Part shown: positions 23,584-33,515 of the stretch, piece after piece
Position numbering within the stretch: position 1 is the stretch's first letter
Layout: every line of letters starts with the position of its first letter
From: Artemisia argyi
Lineage: Eukaryota > Streptophyta > Magnoliopsida > Asterales > Asteraceae
Direction of reading: 5' to 3'
Length of the DNA stretch: 64,000 nt
Assembly (NCBI GenBank): GCA_030686995.1
Contig: CM060688.1
Coordinates: 202,406,718 to 202,470,717, forward strand
Position numbers and translations under genes: made by a program
The notes under the pieces: generated by a model
What the model was told of the DNA's origin: nothing
Seen by the model: the letters and a program-made list of their open reading frames with translations, nothing else
The model's database searches: none

Positions 23584-23789
23584 CCTAGTGCTTCCAGCAT
23601 GGAAAATTGATACTTTGCCGTTTTCTTCACTTTTATGCTTCAAAAACGTCCAAAATGGCTTCTTTTCCAGAATTCACTCTCCAAGTACCTAAAATCACAA
23701 AAGGAACGATTTAGGGCAATATTTGATCAAATAAAGTCGGATTCGGGCTTAAATGACCCCCTAAAAACGGATCATTTTTCGCCTCATCA

Positions 23790-26302
23790 TATACCCTTAC
23801 ACTTGAGATTTGCTTGTCCTCAAGCAAATGAGCTTTTATTCTACTCAAAAGACAAGTTAGGGGTCATTTAACACTAATATAAAAGTAATTACAACAAATA
23901 ATCGTTCCACTAAAGACCAATAGACAAGCACGGAGACCATACACAAGCACCTCACAAATAGTGTTTAGATACTCACATCTCTCGGGTGTAATAAAGTAAT
24001 ATAACATTATGGAAATGGAATATATCTCTCACTACCTGTCATAGCAAAATAGATTACCATAGGCTTGGGAAAGGATCAAACCTCCACCACATGGCGTAAG
24101 CACCTAGGATAAACTATCAAAGAGGTCTTTTAAAAGGTTGTAACGTTAGGTATAGGGATATGAATTACACGGTTTTGTTGGATAAAGGAAGTTTTACTGG
24201 TGGCGAGTTAACAATCTTGGTTAATTACATGTACAATATGGCGTTGCTAAGCCAAGACTAGACTCGACTTAAGCTAATAAATGAAAAATAACAAAAACAT
24301 AAAATGAACATAGAATGAAAAGGGATGGTAGTCCGTATGTTTTTTCTCTCTTTTTTTTTTTTATTTTTTTTTTCTATATTTTTTTTTTCTTTTTCTTGAT
24401 TTTTTCGATTCTTTTTTTTTTTTTATTTTTTTTTATTTTTTTTTTTTATTTATTTTTTTTTTTGCATACATTCTTACCCTACCATCCAAAATAATACATC
24501 ATAGGGGATGAGAATTCCCCTTACACTTGAATCTTTACATACTTTACATTAAACTAATCTAATGACTCGAATTAAGAAAATCAAAACACTTGGAGCACTT
24601 TTAAGAGTAACGTACATATGGGGGTAATAAATGATGTTCTTCCCCATTACTCCATAAAATAAGTACTTACCCATGAGTCCCAATCGTCCCAAAACAATAT
24701 GTACAAGGATATGACTCGACTTAGCAACCATGTAATCAATTAGAAAGTTAACTTCGGGTTTAACAAATAACAATAATGCACTAAAAATGAGCGCATACAC
24801 GGAAGGCTGAGGCGATTTGGGTGTACATTTAAGTGGGGTGTAACAAATTCTTCCTTTAAGTAAAATGCTTAAAGTTAGAAACGAAAAGATAGGCTCGGAG
24901 GGGTGTACTAGGGGTATCGTGTACTAAAAATGAGTACAACGCTAAGGGTGTGGGAAAAATTAGTTGACTTAACTAGCCAAGTAATATAACATAAATGGTC
25001 AAGTAATCATGATACGGGTTTAACACAAGGGTGATCCTAATGCCTCTTATCATGTAGTAAATCCTACCACACGAATGTAGTCTCACTAGCGGTCTCAGGA
25101 TGCATCACTAACGCAAGTTCTAGAATCTAAATGCTACCGGTACACTCATAAGCACTAATAATGAATGCTTTTCCTATCAAATCTAAAGGCGAACCTCACA
25201 TATTTGGGTGGAAAATTTTTCTGAATATACGGTTATGTGCTAGTCATACAATCTCCTATCCATGAGACGTTTGCTATGGCTAAAGTTTCACTCCTAAATG
25301 TTGTAAAAAATTTTAAATTTGGCGCTAAAATTGCACTAACAAGTATTTCTCATAGTTTTATTACACATCTACCATTAAACAAAACAAACTCAAGCGAAAG
25401 TGCATATGTAAGGTATCATCTTTTTACCCTCCCCTTACACTTAAGATGAACATTGTCCCCAATGTTCAAGTAAAGAATGTAAAAGTGAAAAAGTAAAGAG
25501 AATGAAATCAAATACTCCCCTGATTCGCTCGGTATGGATTTTAGGCGGGCCAGGTTAAATCTTCTTCCAAGAAAACGAACAATCAAAGCTTCCCTTCCAG
25601 AATATAAATCATCTCCTTGTCAAACACAACCTGTAAATCCTGACAAAATAGACAAGACAACCTCGCGTAAAATCGGCGGCATCCTATATAAGTTCCTAAA
25701 TCCTAGAAAACAAAGTAAGATATAATGCTTGCGGAATGAAGTTTGCAGATTTCCTGGAGATTATAAAACTTAATAATTCACAAAAACCATAAGATTCCGT
25801 TAGAAAAACAAAACCAGTAAAATTTCCAGATTTTTGACTCCTGACGCCGTCAAGAGTAAAACTCTGACGCCGTCAGAATGGACCTGCAGAAATTCTTATG
25901 TTAAGTTTCCGGAAAATTTCTGGAAAAACTTGGTCCTACTTCCTGGAAAATCCTGCAAAACTTCATTGTGACTCAATACAAGCATTTTACTCTAACAAAT
26001 ACGAATGTACATGCTCATTTATTATTGTGGAGAATCATGATCGGTTTGTTTCTTAAAAACATATTTGGGGTTTCCCCTTACACTTATCTTTTGCAAAAAT
26101 ACTTTTAGGTTGGAGTTAAGACTAGGCCAAACAACATAGTAAAGTATTTTCACATTTTAATTGAGAAACATGATCAACCAACAATAAAAATAAAACATGC
26201 ATACGGAAGCAAATAACAATCAAACAAATAAAATCACACAAAACATGGGTTGCCTCCCAAGAAGCGCTTGTTTTTGTTCGAGTCACGAGCCTGACTCTAT
26301 CC
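23790..26302 (-). other. R5 interior, non-coding 3' part
   Basis: About 2.5 kb nearly collinear with R6 44503-46935. It begins (plus strand) TATACCCTTACACTTGAG, which on the minus strand gives a purine-rich AAGTGTAAGGGTATA tract just before the 3' LTR, the likely PPT. A T-rich low-complexity tract spans 24345-24466. At its right end GGGTTGCCTCCCAAGAAGCG, a phrase common in Athila-like elements, precedes the ORF. The ORFs at 24549-24800, 25237-25449, 25534-25725 and 26197-26424 are short and unsupported. Confidence 0.75.
24345..24466 (+). repeat. T-rich low-complexity tract
   Basis: About 120 bp of T runs broken by single A, C or G. The R6 counterpart is 45053-45130, shorter and purer. Confidence 0.9.
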
Positions 26303-27585
26303 TTATTTCACGGATAAAGGTGAGGTTTTCCCTACACTTAGGATTAAGTGCGGGTGATAGTACACACCATCTCGGTAGGAGTATGCCACGTGAGGAAAGA
26401 GTGGTGGATGAATTATATGCTTAAAGGGTTGTGCTCCTATCATCATAACCTTACCTAATTCAATCGGGTTAATGGATGGATTAAGATTTTCTCCTAGAAA
26501 TGGATCATTTTCTATCAACTTCGAAAGACTCCTAGTTGGGGATCCATTTTGACCTAATAAACCCGGTTTAAACCCATAATGTTTCTTGTGATCAATCATA
26601 AATGAGTGATGTAAGCATGTAAGGTCATTTTCCACTCCTATATTGGCTTCCTCTCTACAAGGCTTAGAGTCCATTACCTTTATCCTAAGACTACCCGGAC
26701 TACATGGGTTGATGGGTGGGTCGGCTCCTCTTTTGTCTCCTAGATGTATATCTAAGGATGGAAAGTTGTGTGAAGATTGAGGTTCCGGTTCATCAACACT
26801 AGGTAATTCCCTAGAACTAAGAGTAAGGTTATCATTATAAGTATTCAAACCTATATCCTCTAGTTGTGTTTGGTCCAAGGGTTCTACCTCCATCGGAATT
26901 CCTAAGGTTTCTTTTACTTCTTCCGGGTAAGTCACGGGCGGTGTGTGTGCCTCAGATGATGCTAGGACTTGTGGGGTACTTGGTGGGCTTATGTTGTTCA
27001 CCTCATCATTCCATGTGTCAGGATCTAGCCCTAACATTCTCCCAAGTATCTCACGTGCTTCTCTAGGCATCTCAACTTCTATGTCCGAATCATAAGGGTC
27101 ATCTTCAATATTCTGACTGCTATATACAAATTGCCCAAGAGATTCATCATCTGTTTCTTGAGATTCATCATCATCGATCATAAAACCTAGGTCTTTTTGA
27201 TCAATGTGAACATGTTCGGCTACATCCTCCATCACATCAAGGTCACCTATGGGTTCATCCTGTATTATGGTAGTGCCTAACCATGACATGCAACTAGGTG
27301 GCTCATACGAAACTATCCTAGGTGAAGGCTCATATGGTGCATAGGTTTCACTAAGTGAGGCATTTTGAGGGGTTGATGGAGCTCCTAAGGTGAATTCTTT
27401 AAAAGTCTTATGCCTTTGACTCTTTTCTCAAGGTACTCAATAAAATCAATATAAGATCCTATCCTCCTCACTTCATTCGTCCATCTTAGTATATCCAAAC
27501 TGGTGTAATTATACCTTTTTTGGTAAAACTCTAGCGTCGGACTTGGTGGATTCGCGTTCTCCATAATGGCAAACGAAATAGTCAA
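26303..27585 (-). pseudogene. R5 cargo ORF, unknown protein (~420 aa with one frameshift)
   Basis: Two reading frames on the minus strand join into one: 27585-27385 (66 aa, likely start at the second Met, MENANPPSPTLEF, near 27564) and an open frame entered near 27395 that includes the 328-aa ORF 27289-26303 and extends upstream of its Met without a stop for about 35 codons. A one-base shift near 27390-27400 separates them. The product is acidic and Pro/Ser-rich (SPPSTPQV, DDDESQETDDES, YDSDIEVEMP), lacks zinc knuckles, protease or RT motifs, and resembles no family I know. It sits where R6 carries gag-protease. Gag-derived or captured origin cannot be decided. Confidence 0.55.
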
Positions 27586-27720
27586 TGAACTTAATTTACT
27601 GACAACGGTACAAAGAAAAAAGATATACTAAAGAAAACCTAAAAATAAAATAAAATCTTACTAGAAAGGAATCTAGCAAGTAGACCTAATAAAAAGAAAT
27701 TCTAACCTAGACAATAACTA

Positions 27721-27740
27721 TTCCCCGGGCTGCGGCGCCA
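27721..27740 (-). other. R5 primer binding site (tRNA-Asp type, degenerate)
   Basis: On the plus strand TTCCCCGGGCTGCGGCGCCA precedes the LTR. It matches the tRNA-Asp 3' end (TCCCCGGCAACGGCGCCA) at both ends, with an extra G and AA to TG changes in the middle. R6 has the perfect form. Confidence 0.75.
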
Positions 27741-27746
27741 AAAACT

Positions 27747-29154
27747 TGATGCGTGGGAATCGCAACAGGCTTTACCTCTCGAGGGATCTCGAGAAGCTTA
27801 CAACCCCCACCAGGCAGTGTACCTGATCGTTGTAGTATAGTATAGTGACAAGTACCGGGGGATTGATCGTTCAGCTTAGGAATAGTGTCGCTAGGATTAG
27901 AAAGCCTAAATTACTAGTTCTAAAGATGAGAGATGATTATTTTTGTATTTTTATGTTTTTTAGAAAGCAAGTAAAATCTCGGGTTTTTAAAGAGTGGGCG
28001 GAATTAGTTGCTATTCAACTAACCCAAAATTAAGATGCAATTAAAATAAAATACTAAAAATGAAATTAAACTAATTTATACTAAGGAGTGAGCAGTAATT
28101 GGAGAAAATGTGTTTACTTAGACTTCACTACTCCCTAGATATCTTTTACACGTTAATTACTTGTTATAATTGCATGGATGACGGATCGTATTCCTTAATA
28201 CAATTCATGGGGTGGCATACATAACTCCCCAATTCTATGAGCTCTTATCTCCTCCTACACCATGACCCAGCACAACTATAGGGATTGTAAACAGTGGCTC
28301 ATGCATTGAATACAACCAATAAAGACCTAGTACGCCTCAGTTCATGTTTCTTAAGACGTTCAAGCATGTTACCATTTGGAGATCTGCCAGTTTTCTTAAG
28401 CCTAACATATAAAATCATTCATCCAAGAACAAGAATAAACAAGTAATCAACACATAATCAATATCTAGGTTTCATTAGATCTAAGCAAACACAAGAGAGA
28501 TCTAGCCTAGCATAATGGAATTGAGACAAGAACAAGATATAGACAACCAACACATAGACATATTGATTGAATTAGAAGAACACTTATCTCAATTACAATG
28601 CAAGGTATCAAGGGTTTGGAACTCTTGAAAAACCTGTAAAAGTTGCACCAAATTCGTCTTTAGGGTTTCTCCAAAACTTCTCTTTTTTTAATGAAAAAAC
28701 TAGAAAACTATATATAGGAAAACTGGGCTGACGGCGTCAAGACAACCATGTGACGCCATCACCTCGCCGCCAAATACTTCCTCGGACGGCCTTGATCTAC
28801 TTATGACGGCCTGTGTGACGCCGTCACCACCTACGGTATTTTATTCTTGATACTTTGACGCCGTCAGGATGACTTTTGACGCCGTCACCACCTACGGTAT
28901 TTTATTCTTGCTGTCTGACGCCGTCAGGGTGTAACTCTTGACGCCGTCACCTAGTGCTTCCAGCATGGAAAATTGATACTTTGCCGTTTTCTTCACTTTT
29001 ATGCTCCAAAAACGTCCAAAATGGCTTCTTTTCCAGAATTCACTCTCCAAGTACCTAAAATCACAAAAGGAACGATTTAGGGCAATATTTGATCAAATAA
29101 AGTCGGATTCGGGCTTAAATGACCCCTAAAAACGGATCATTTTTCGCCTCATCA
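27747..29154 (-). repeat. R5 5' LTR (right)
   Basis: 1,408 bp, near-identical to 22380-23789. TATA box at 28708-28717 and TGACG cluster at 28729-28949, in which the second copy is mutated to TGACGCCATCA. tRNA-Asp-like stretch at 27828-27854, 88 bp from the PBS. Confidence 0.93.
27828..27854 (+). other. tRNA-Asp 5'-half-like stretch in R5 5' LTR (U5)
   Basis: Same sequence as 22461-22487. Element RNA is transcribed from the minus strand, so it would carry the complement of the tRNA acceptor 5' strand and D-arm upstream of the PBS that pairs with the tRNA 3' end. Confidence 0.7.
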
Positions 29155-29344
29155 CTTATCTACCCAACGTCCACACAATTTCAATTCAAGATTACATATA
29201 GTCTTGGTCTTCCCTTTACTTTCATGTTCATCATCTTTTTCTTTCAATTACCTAAACCCTTGCCAAAGAAACATAGGGCCCGTTTCTTTTCAACTTAATG
29301 GTCCTATTTGAAACCAATTCACAATCCATCCAGGATATTTGTAA

Positions 29345-30144
29345 GGGGGCGTTTGGTTCACTAATTTAAAATCCGTGTATTAAGAAACCTGGAGTATTTT
29401 TAACATTGAGGTGTTTTAATTGGTGGGGTTTAAAATTTGAAATCATGTTTGGTTGACATAAAACTTGAACAAGTTTTCGGATGTAAATGGTGCACTGAAG
29501 ACCAAAAAATCAATTAATGAAACATAGAGTAACCAACAAAAAATTGCTTTGAGCTATATCCATTTTGATATGAACTTTATCAACACAAAATCAAAATAAT
29601 AGATAATAGCTTGAATAAAACAATTAACTAACCTTTGTTTAGATCTCATATAACTGAACCAAATCGAAGTAAGACCGAAGCAATTAAAACTTCACGAATC
29701 ACAAAGACTATCATAAAACTGGTTTTAATTGATTGAAATCTAGCAAAGCCCCAAAAACTAAATTGAAGCAATCAATATAGTATAAAAAGAATCAAACCAA
29801 TAAAAAAAAGATTGAACAATGACAGTCGGTTATATTTAAGATGTAATCTCTGGAAGCAATCGATTACATCTTAAATGGCAGGGAGGTGAAGATGATTTGA
29901 GCAAGAAGATAGTCACATGGATGAGAAAAAAGGTGGTCAAAAAAGAAGATAGTCAAATGGCAGGGTACCTTTGTCTACCGTGTTTAAAAACCTTCCCTAG
30001 TCAAGTGAGTTAAAAAAAACACCACTTGGTTGTATTTTAATATTAAAACCATCTTTCTTATTTTCTAACCAAACACCAACTTTCATTGGTTTTTAATTTC
30101 AAATACTACAAAAACCTATGAAATTGGCCCAACCAAACAGCCCC
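29345..30144. mobile_element. PIF/Harbinger-type MITE, TSD TAA
   Basis: Starts GGGGGCGTTTGGTT and ends AACCAAACAGCCCC, inverted repeats typical of Tourist/Harbinger MITEs. TAA flanks both ends (29342-29344, 30145-30147). It is 800 bp with no transposase. An internal hairpin is formed by TTTAAGATGTAATC and GATTACATCTTAAA at about 29836-29875. Confidence 0.85.
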
Positions 30145-30329
30145 TAAGTTTCTTTTTAACTTATTAGGGTGGTGGCAGTGGTTGCGGGGAGGCCATCGGT
30201 TTGCCCCAAACCGCCGCCACCCCAGCGGTTTGGGTGAGCGGTTTGGTCCAGCGGGGATTTTCACTGCTGCGGTTTGAATTGAAATGTATACGTTGGAGCA
30301 ATTATGAGTGGAACGTTGGGGGTAAAATC

Positions 30330-30356
30330 AAAAAAAAAAAAAAAAAAAAAAAAAAA
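30330..30356 (+). repeat. A27 homopolymer
   Basis: Twenty-seven A inside the candidate element. Confidence 0.95.
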
Positions 30357-30525
30357 GACGTTGGTGATTGCTTTGGAACCAAATGAGACCCTAATATCAC
30401 CATCTAAACCCAGGGCAACCATGATCCCTTCTCGTCTTGATGACGATGTTGATGGCTGTGTTTTACAGCGGTGGTGGCATGGCGGTGCAAGAAGGAGAGG
30501 TGGAGAAGAGATGGATTATTTGTTT

Positions 30526-30550
30526 GAGAGAGAGAGAGAGAGAGAGAGAG
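30526..30550 (+). repeat. (GA)n microsatellite
   Basis: About 12 GA units following TTTGA. Confidence 0.95.
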
Positions 30551-31375
30551 ATAGGATAGAAATGAGTAAAAATCTGATTTTTATTAAATTAAAATGGTGA
30601 TAAGGCGGTGGGAACAAAAGATACAACAAATGAGTTTTATTATTATGTTTTTTTAGAATAATTATGTTTTTTTTTCAAAGTATTGTGTAATTTTCTTTTT
30701 AAGTACTAGTTATAATACCCGCGCACGCGTGAGTTTTTTAAAATTTTTTTAATGATATATTTTTATTTCTTAAAAAACAAATAATTTAATTTTTTTTGTT
30801 TCATTTATGATTTTTAATTATATTTGTTTAATATTAAAGATAATCATTTAAAAAATTTAATTCTGTTGTTAGTTGCATCTTATCTATATATTTTTTTTAT
30901 ATATCTTCTACTTGTTTAGTATTGCATCTTATTTATATTTTTTTGTATTTATCTTCTACTTGTATAGTATATCAACAAAACAAATTTTAAAAAATTAAAA
31001 TTAAAAAATAATAATTAAAATATTACCTAATAAAGAAATATTCCTTTTTTCGAAATAGGAAAGGACACACTAAGGTTTGTTTTATTATATAAAAGATTAT
31101 GTATTTTTATTTTAATTATTAATGAAATATTATGTTTTTATTAAATTATTTATTTATGAAAATAAAAAATAAAACGTTAGTGGTTTGGGAGGTATGAAAA
31201 AAATGACCATTGCCACTAAAAAAGGGTTGGGAGGTATGAAAAAAGTGAGTTGGAATGATATTATTGGTTGGTTGGGAGGTATGGGGATTTTCATAGTGAC
31301 CACCGCCACCACCCGGATATCATGGTTGTAAATGGGTCTAAAAAGGTTGCCCTCTTCCACCGAGGACACAATAAT

Positions 31376-31716
31376 TAGGGCTGGCAATTTTGACACGAAA
31401 CCTGTTAACACGACACGACACGACCTGTTCTTAACAGGTTTCGTGTTTGACATTAACAGATTTCGTGTATTAAGAGGTCCCGATTAATTTTCGTGTCTTA
31501 ACAGAACTTAGAACTTAGTATATAATATAATCCTTAAAAATAAAAACCCTACTCTTTTATCATATCCTAAAAAACACAAAGCGCCTCCCCCTTCACTCTC
31601 TCATATCACGAATTAACAGATCCACTGCTTATTCTTCCATCATTATAATTATTATCGGATCTTCACCCAAACCCAATCGAATAATCAAAGAACTTTACAG
31701 GTATATCTTCTTCTTC

Positions 31717-31791
<75 letters not shown>

Positions 31792-32158
31792 CGGATCTTG
31801 TTGCTACTGTATTTCGATCTTGTTGTTGCTACTGTTATTTCGAATCTGCTACTGCTTGTAAGTTTCGCCATTACTCACCGCGACCTCCTCTTTCTAACCC
31901 CACCATCATTTCGCCATTAGATCGAGAAGAAAAGGTAATCAGAAGTGAAAGTTTTTGTTGTTGTAATTTTTATTTTGGTTGTTATAATTTTTACTGGATT
32001 TGTTGTTGTTCTTGATGTTTTTGTTGTCGTTGTTACTGGATTTGTTCGACTCTCGGTGGTGATGTGATAATGTTTTTGATGGTTAACAGGTTAACATGTT
32101 TATTTTCGTGTTCGTGTTTGCCCTTAACAGGTTCGTGTGACCTGTTATGCCAGCTCTA
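31376..32158. mobile_element. hAT-type MITE with perfect 8-bp TSD
   Basis: Begins TAGGGCTGGCA and ends TGCCAGCTCTA; flanked by ACAATAAT at 31368-31375 and 32159-32166, a perfect 8-bp duplication as for hAT elements. It is 783 bp without transposase. Subterminal regions are rich in inverted ACACGA/TCGTGT and AACAGGTT words at both ends. An (ATT)n microsatellite lies at 31718-31791. The minus-strand ORF at 31154-31453 crosses its edge and is not a gene. Confidence 0.9.
31718..31791 (+). repeat. (ATT)n microsatellite
   Basis: About 24 perfect ATT units inside the hAT MITE. Confidence 0.95.
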
Positions 32159-32345
32159 ACAATAATGACAAATAAAGTAATAAACCTTATCATGTTCTCT
32201 TTCTTTTTCTCACTATAGAATCACAGCAACCAAAATTCATAGCAACTTTTCCCGTCTTCAATCCCATTTTCTGATAAAAGTTACCAATTTTCGATACCAC
32301 CGGATCTCCATCTGGAAAAAACTAACAAAATATTCATGTTTTGAG

Positions 32346-33515
32346 ATGAATCTGGAACAAGATGAAGTACTTGAAAGGCTATGGCCTCACCATAACTTGA
32401 AAAACTTGAAGATTATAGGGTATGGGGGAGAGAAATTTCCAAGTTGGATTGGGGATCCCTCGTCATCATCCTCTCTGAAGACTCTTTTGATCAAGGATTG
32501 CAAGAATCTAAAGTCAGTTCCTCATGGACATTTCCAAAGTCTCACATCTTTGGAAGAGCTGGAGATACATGGTTGTCCAAGTATGGAGTATTCATTTGGA
32601 TGTGGGTTGTGGCCTCCTAACTTAAGGAGGCTAATAATAGGAGAATCAGATCCTCAAGATATTCATGTTGATGGCAGACTGCCTCAAAAATTTGAATATA
32701 ATGTAATTGAAGGGCTAAGGGCACCTCAATGTAAGTTGGAAAAACTGAAGATTCGTGGGTACAGGGAAATGAAAATTCCAAGTTGGATTGGGGATCCCTC
32801 ATTTAATCAGTTAACAGAGCTTAGGTTAGATCATTGTAAATGTACTGAGTTACAAACAATGCATCTAACTTCACTTAGAGTTGTGAAGATTGAATGGTGT
32901 GATGCCCTGGAGAGTTACTGTTGTCCAAATAGTGTGGAGAGGTTGTCGATAGAGTATTGTCGTTCAATAACATCATTGACCTTCTCTAAATTGCCAGAGG
33001 AGGTCCCATACTCTCTGAAAGAACTTACGTTGGTAGGTCTGCAGAATCTAGAGTCAATTCCTCATGAGCATTTTCAATGTCTCGCAACTTTGGAAGAGCT
33101 AACTATATTTTATTGTCCTCCACTTCCATTTCCATCTCCATGTGGGTCGTTGTGGTCTCCTAATTTAAGGAAGCTAACAATAGGATACTTAGGTAGGATA
33201 ATGTCAGACTGGGGGCTTCAAAATTACCCACCCTCACTTGTGGAACTAGAGTTACATTTCGAAGGTTCAGGGGTGGTTTCATTTGGAGTAATGGAACAAC
33301 AGGATCATAATAATAATAATACGACTTCATCAGCATGTTTTCTTCTTCCACCATCTCTAACTAGTCTAATAATCATGAGTATTGAGGAAGTGGAATCAGT
33401 TTCAGAGGTCTTACAACACCTCCCTCACCTTCAACGACTTATTATTCATGGATGCCCGAAGCTTAGAGAGGTGCCAGAGACAACTTCATCTTTGGAAGTA
33501 GAGGTTAGAAAGTAA
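32346..33515 (+). CDS. LRR fragment of CNL gene (copy 2), open 389-aa frame
   Basis: From 32358 the frame is homologous to copy 1 at about 19856-20842, and it continues past the copy 1 break to a natural-looking end (VPETTSSLEVEVRK, stop at 33513-33515). It holds roughly a dozen imperfect LRRs with phrases such as LKTLLIKDCKNLKSVP and LTELRLDHCKCTEL, and no NB-ARC. The ATG used (MNLEQDEVLERL) lies 12 bp before homology begins, in sequence unrelated to copy 1, so the start may be a chance fusion. About 190 bp upstream is TC-rich and UTR-like but no promoter is certain. It could be an untranscribed gene fragment, or an LRR-only protein. An (AAT)4 run is at 33309-33320. Confidence 0.6.
   Translation: MNLEQDEVLERLWPHHNLKNLKIIGYGGEKFPSWIGDPSSSSSLKTLLIKDCKNLKSVPHGHFQSLTSLEELEIHGCPSMEYSFGCGLWPPNLRRLIIGESDPQDIHVDGRLPQKFEYNVIEGLRAPQCKLEKLKIRGYREMKIPSWIGDPSFNQLTELRLDHCKCTELQTMHLTSLRVVKIEWCDALESYCCPNSVERLSIEYCRSITSLTFSKLPEEVPYSLKELTLVGLQNLESIPHEHFQCLATLEELTIFYCPPLPFPSPCGSLWSPNLRKLTIGYLGRIMSDWGLQNYPPSLVELELHFEGSGVVSFGVMEQQDHNNNNTTSSACFLLPPSLTSLIIMSIEEVESVSEVLQHLPHLQRLIIHGCPKLREVPETTSSLEVEVRK

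Larger units (their letters stand above)
22380..23789 (-). repeat. R5 3' LTR (left)
   Basis: 1,410 bp, TG...CA on either strand. Read on the minus strand it has a TGACGCCGTCA cluster (23583-23363), a TATA box (23351-23342) and, near its 3' end, a tRNA-Asp 5'-half match (22487-22461). The short ORF at 22478-22666 is not a gene; its twin is at 27845-28033. Confidence 0.93.
22380..29154 (-). mobile_element. R5: complete non-autonomous Athila-like element with unknown ORF
   Basis: LTRs at 22380-23789 and 27747-29154 both run TGATGCGTGGGAATCGCA...TTCGCCTCATCA and differ by roughly fifteen changes by eye, so the insertion is fairly young. Perfect 5-bp TSD CTTAT (22375-22379, 29155-29159). A tRNA-Asp-like PBS beside the right LTR sets minus-strand polarity. 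The 3.96-kb interior has no gag, protease, RT, RNase H or integrase; it holds one long frame-broken ORF (26303-27585) and about 2.4 kb of non-coding sequence nearly identical to R6 (44503-46930). It must depend on another element for all enzymes. Confidence 0.93.
30167..31314. mobile_element. Possible 1.15-kb element with GGGTGGTGGCRGTGGT inverted ends
   Basis: GGGTGGTGGCAGTGGT at 30167 and ACCACCGCCACCACCC ending at 31314 form a 16-bp inverted repeat with one mismatch. No target-site duplication was seen. The interior contains a GC-rich left part (CCAAACCGCCGCCACCCC), A27 at 30330-30356, (GA)n at 30526-30550, the phrase TATAATACCCGCGCACGCG at about 30711, familiar from plant repeats, and three copies of GGGAGGTATG at the right. 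ORFs here derive from these repeats. Confidence 0.4.

Noticed and set aside
26303..27289. R5 ORF as a diverged envelope-like protein
   Set aside because: No signal peptide or membrane segment is visible, and it lies at the gag position next to the PBS.
27828..27854. A tRNA-Asp gene
   Set aside because: Only the acceptor 5' strand and D-arm are present; anticodon arm, T-arm and 3' acceptor are not adjacent.
29277..30397. An outer element with GGGCCCGTTTCTTTT and ...AAATGAGACCCTAA ends around the Harbinger MITE
   Set aside because: The inverted match is weak and no TSD was seen.
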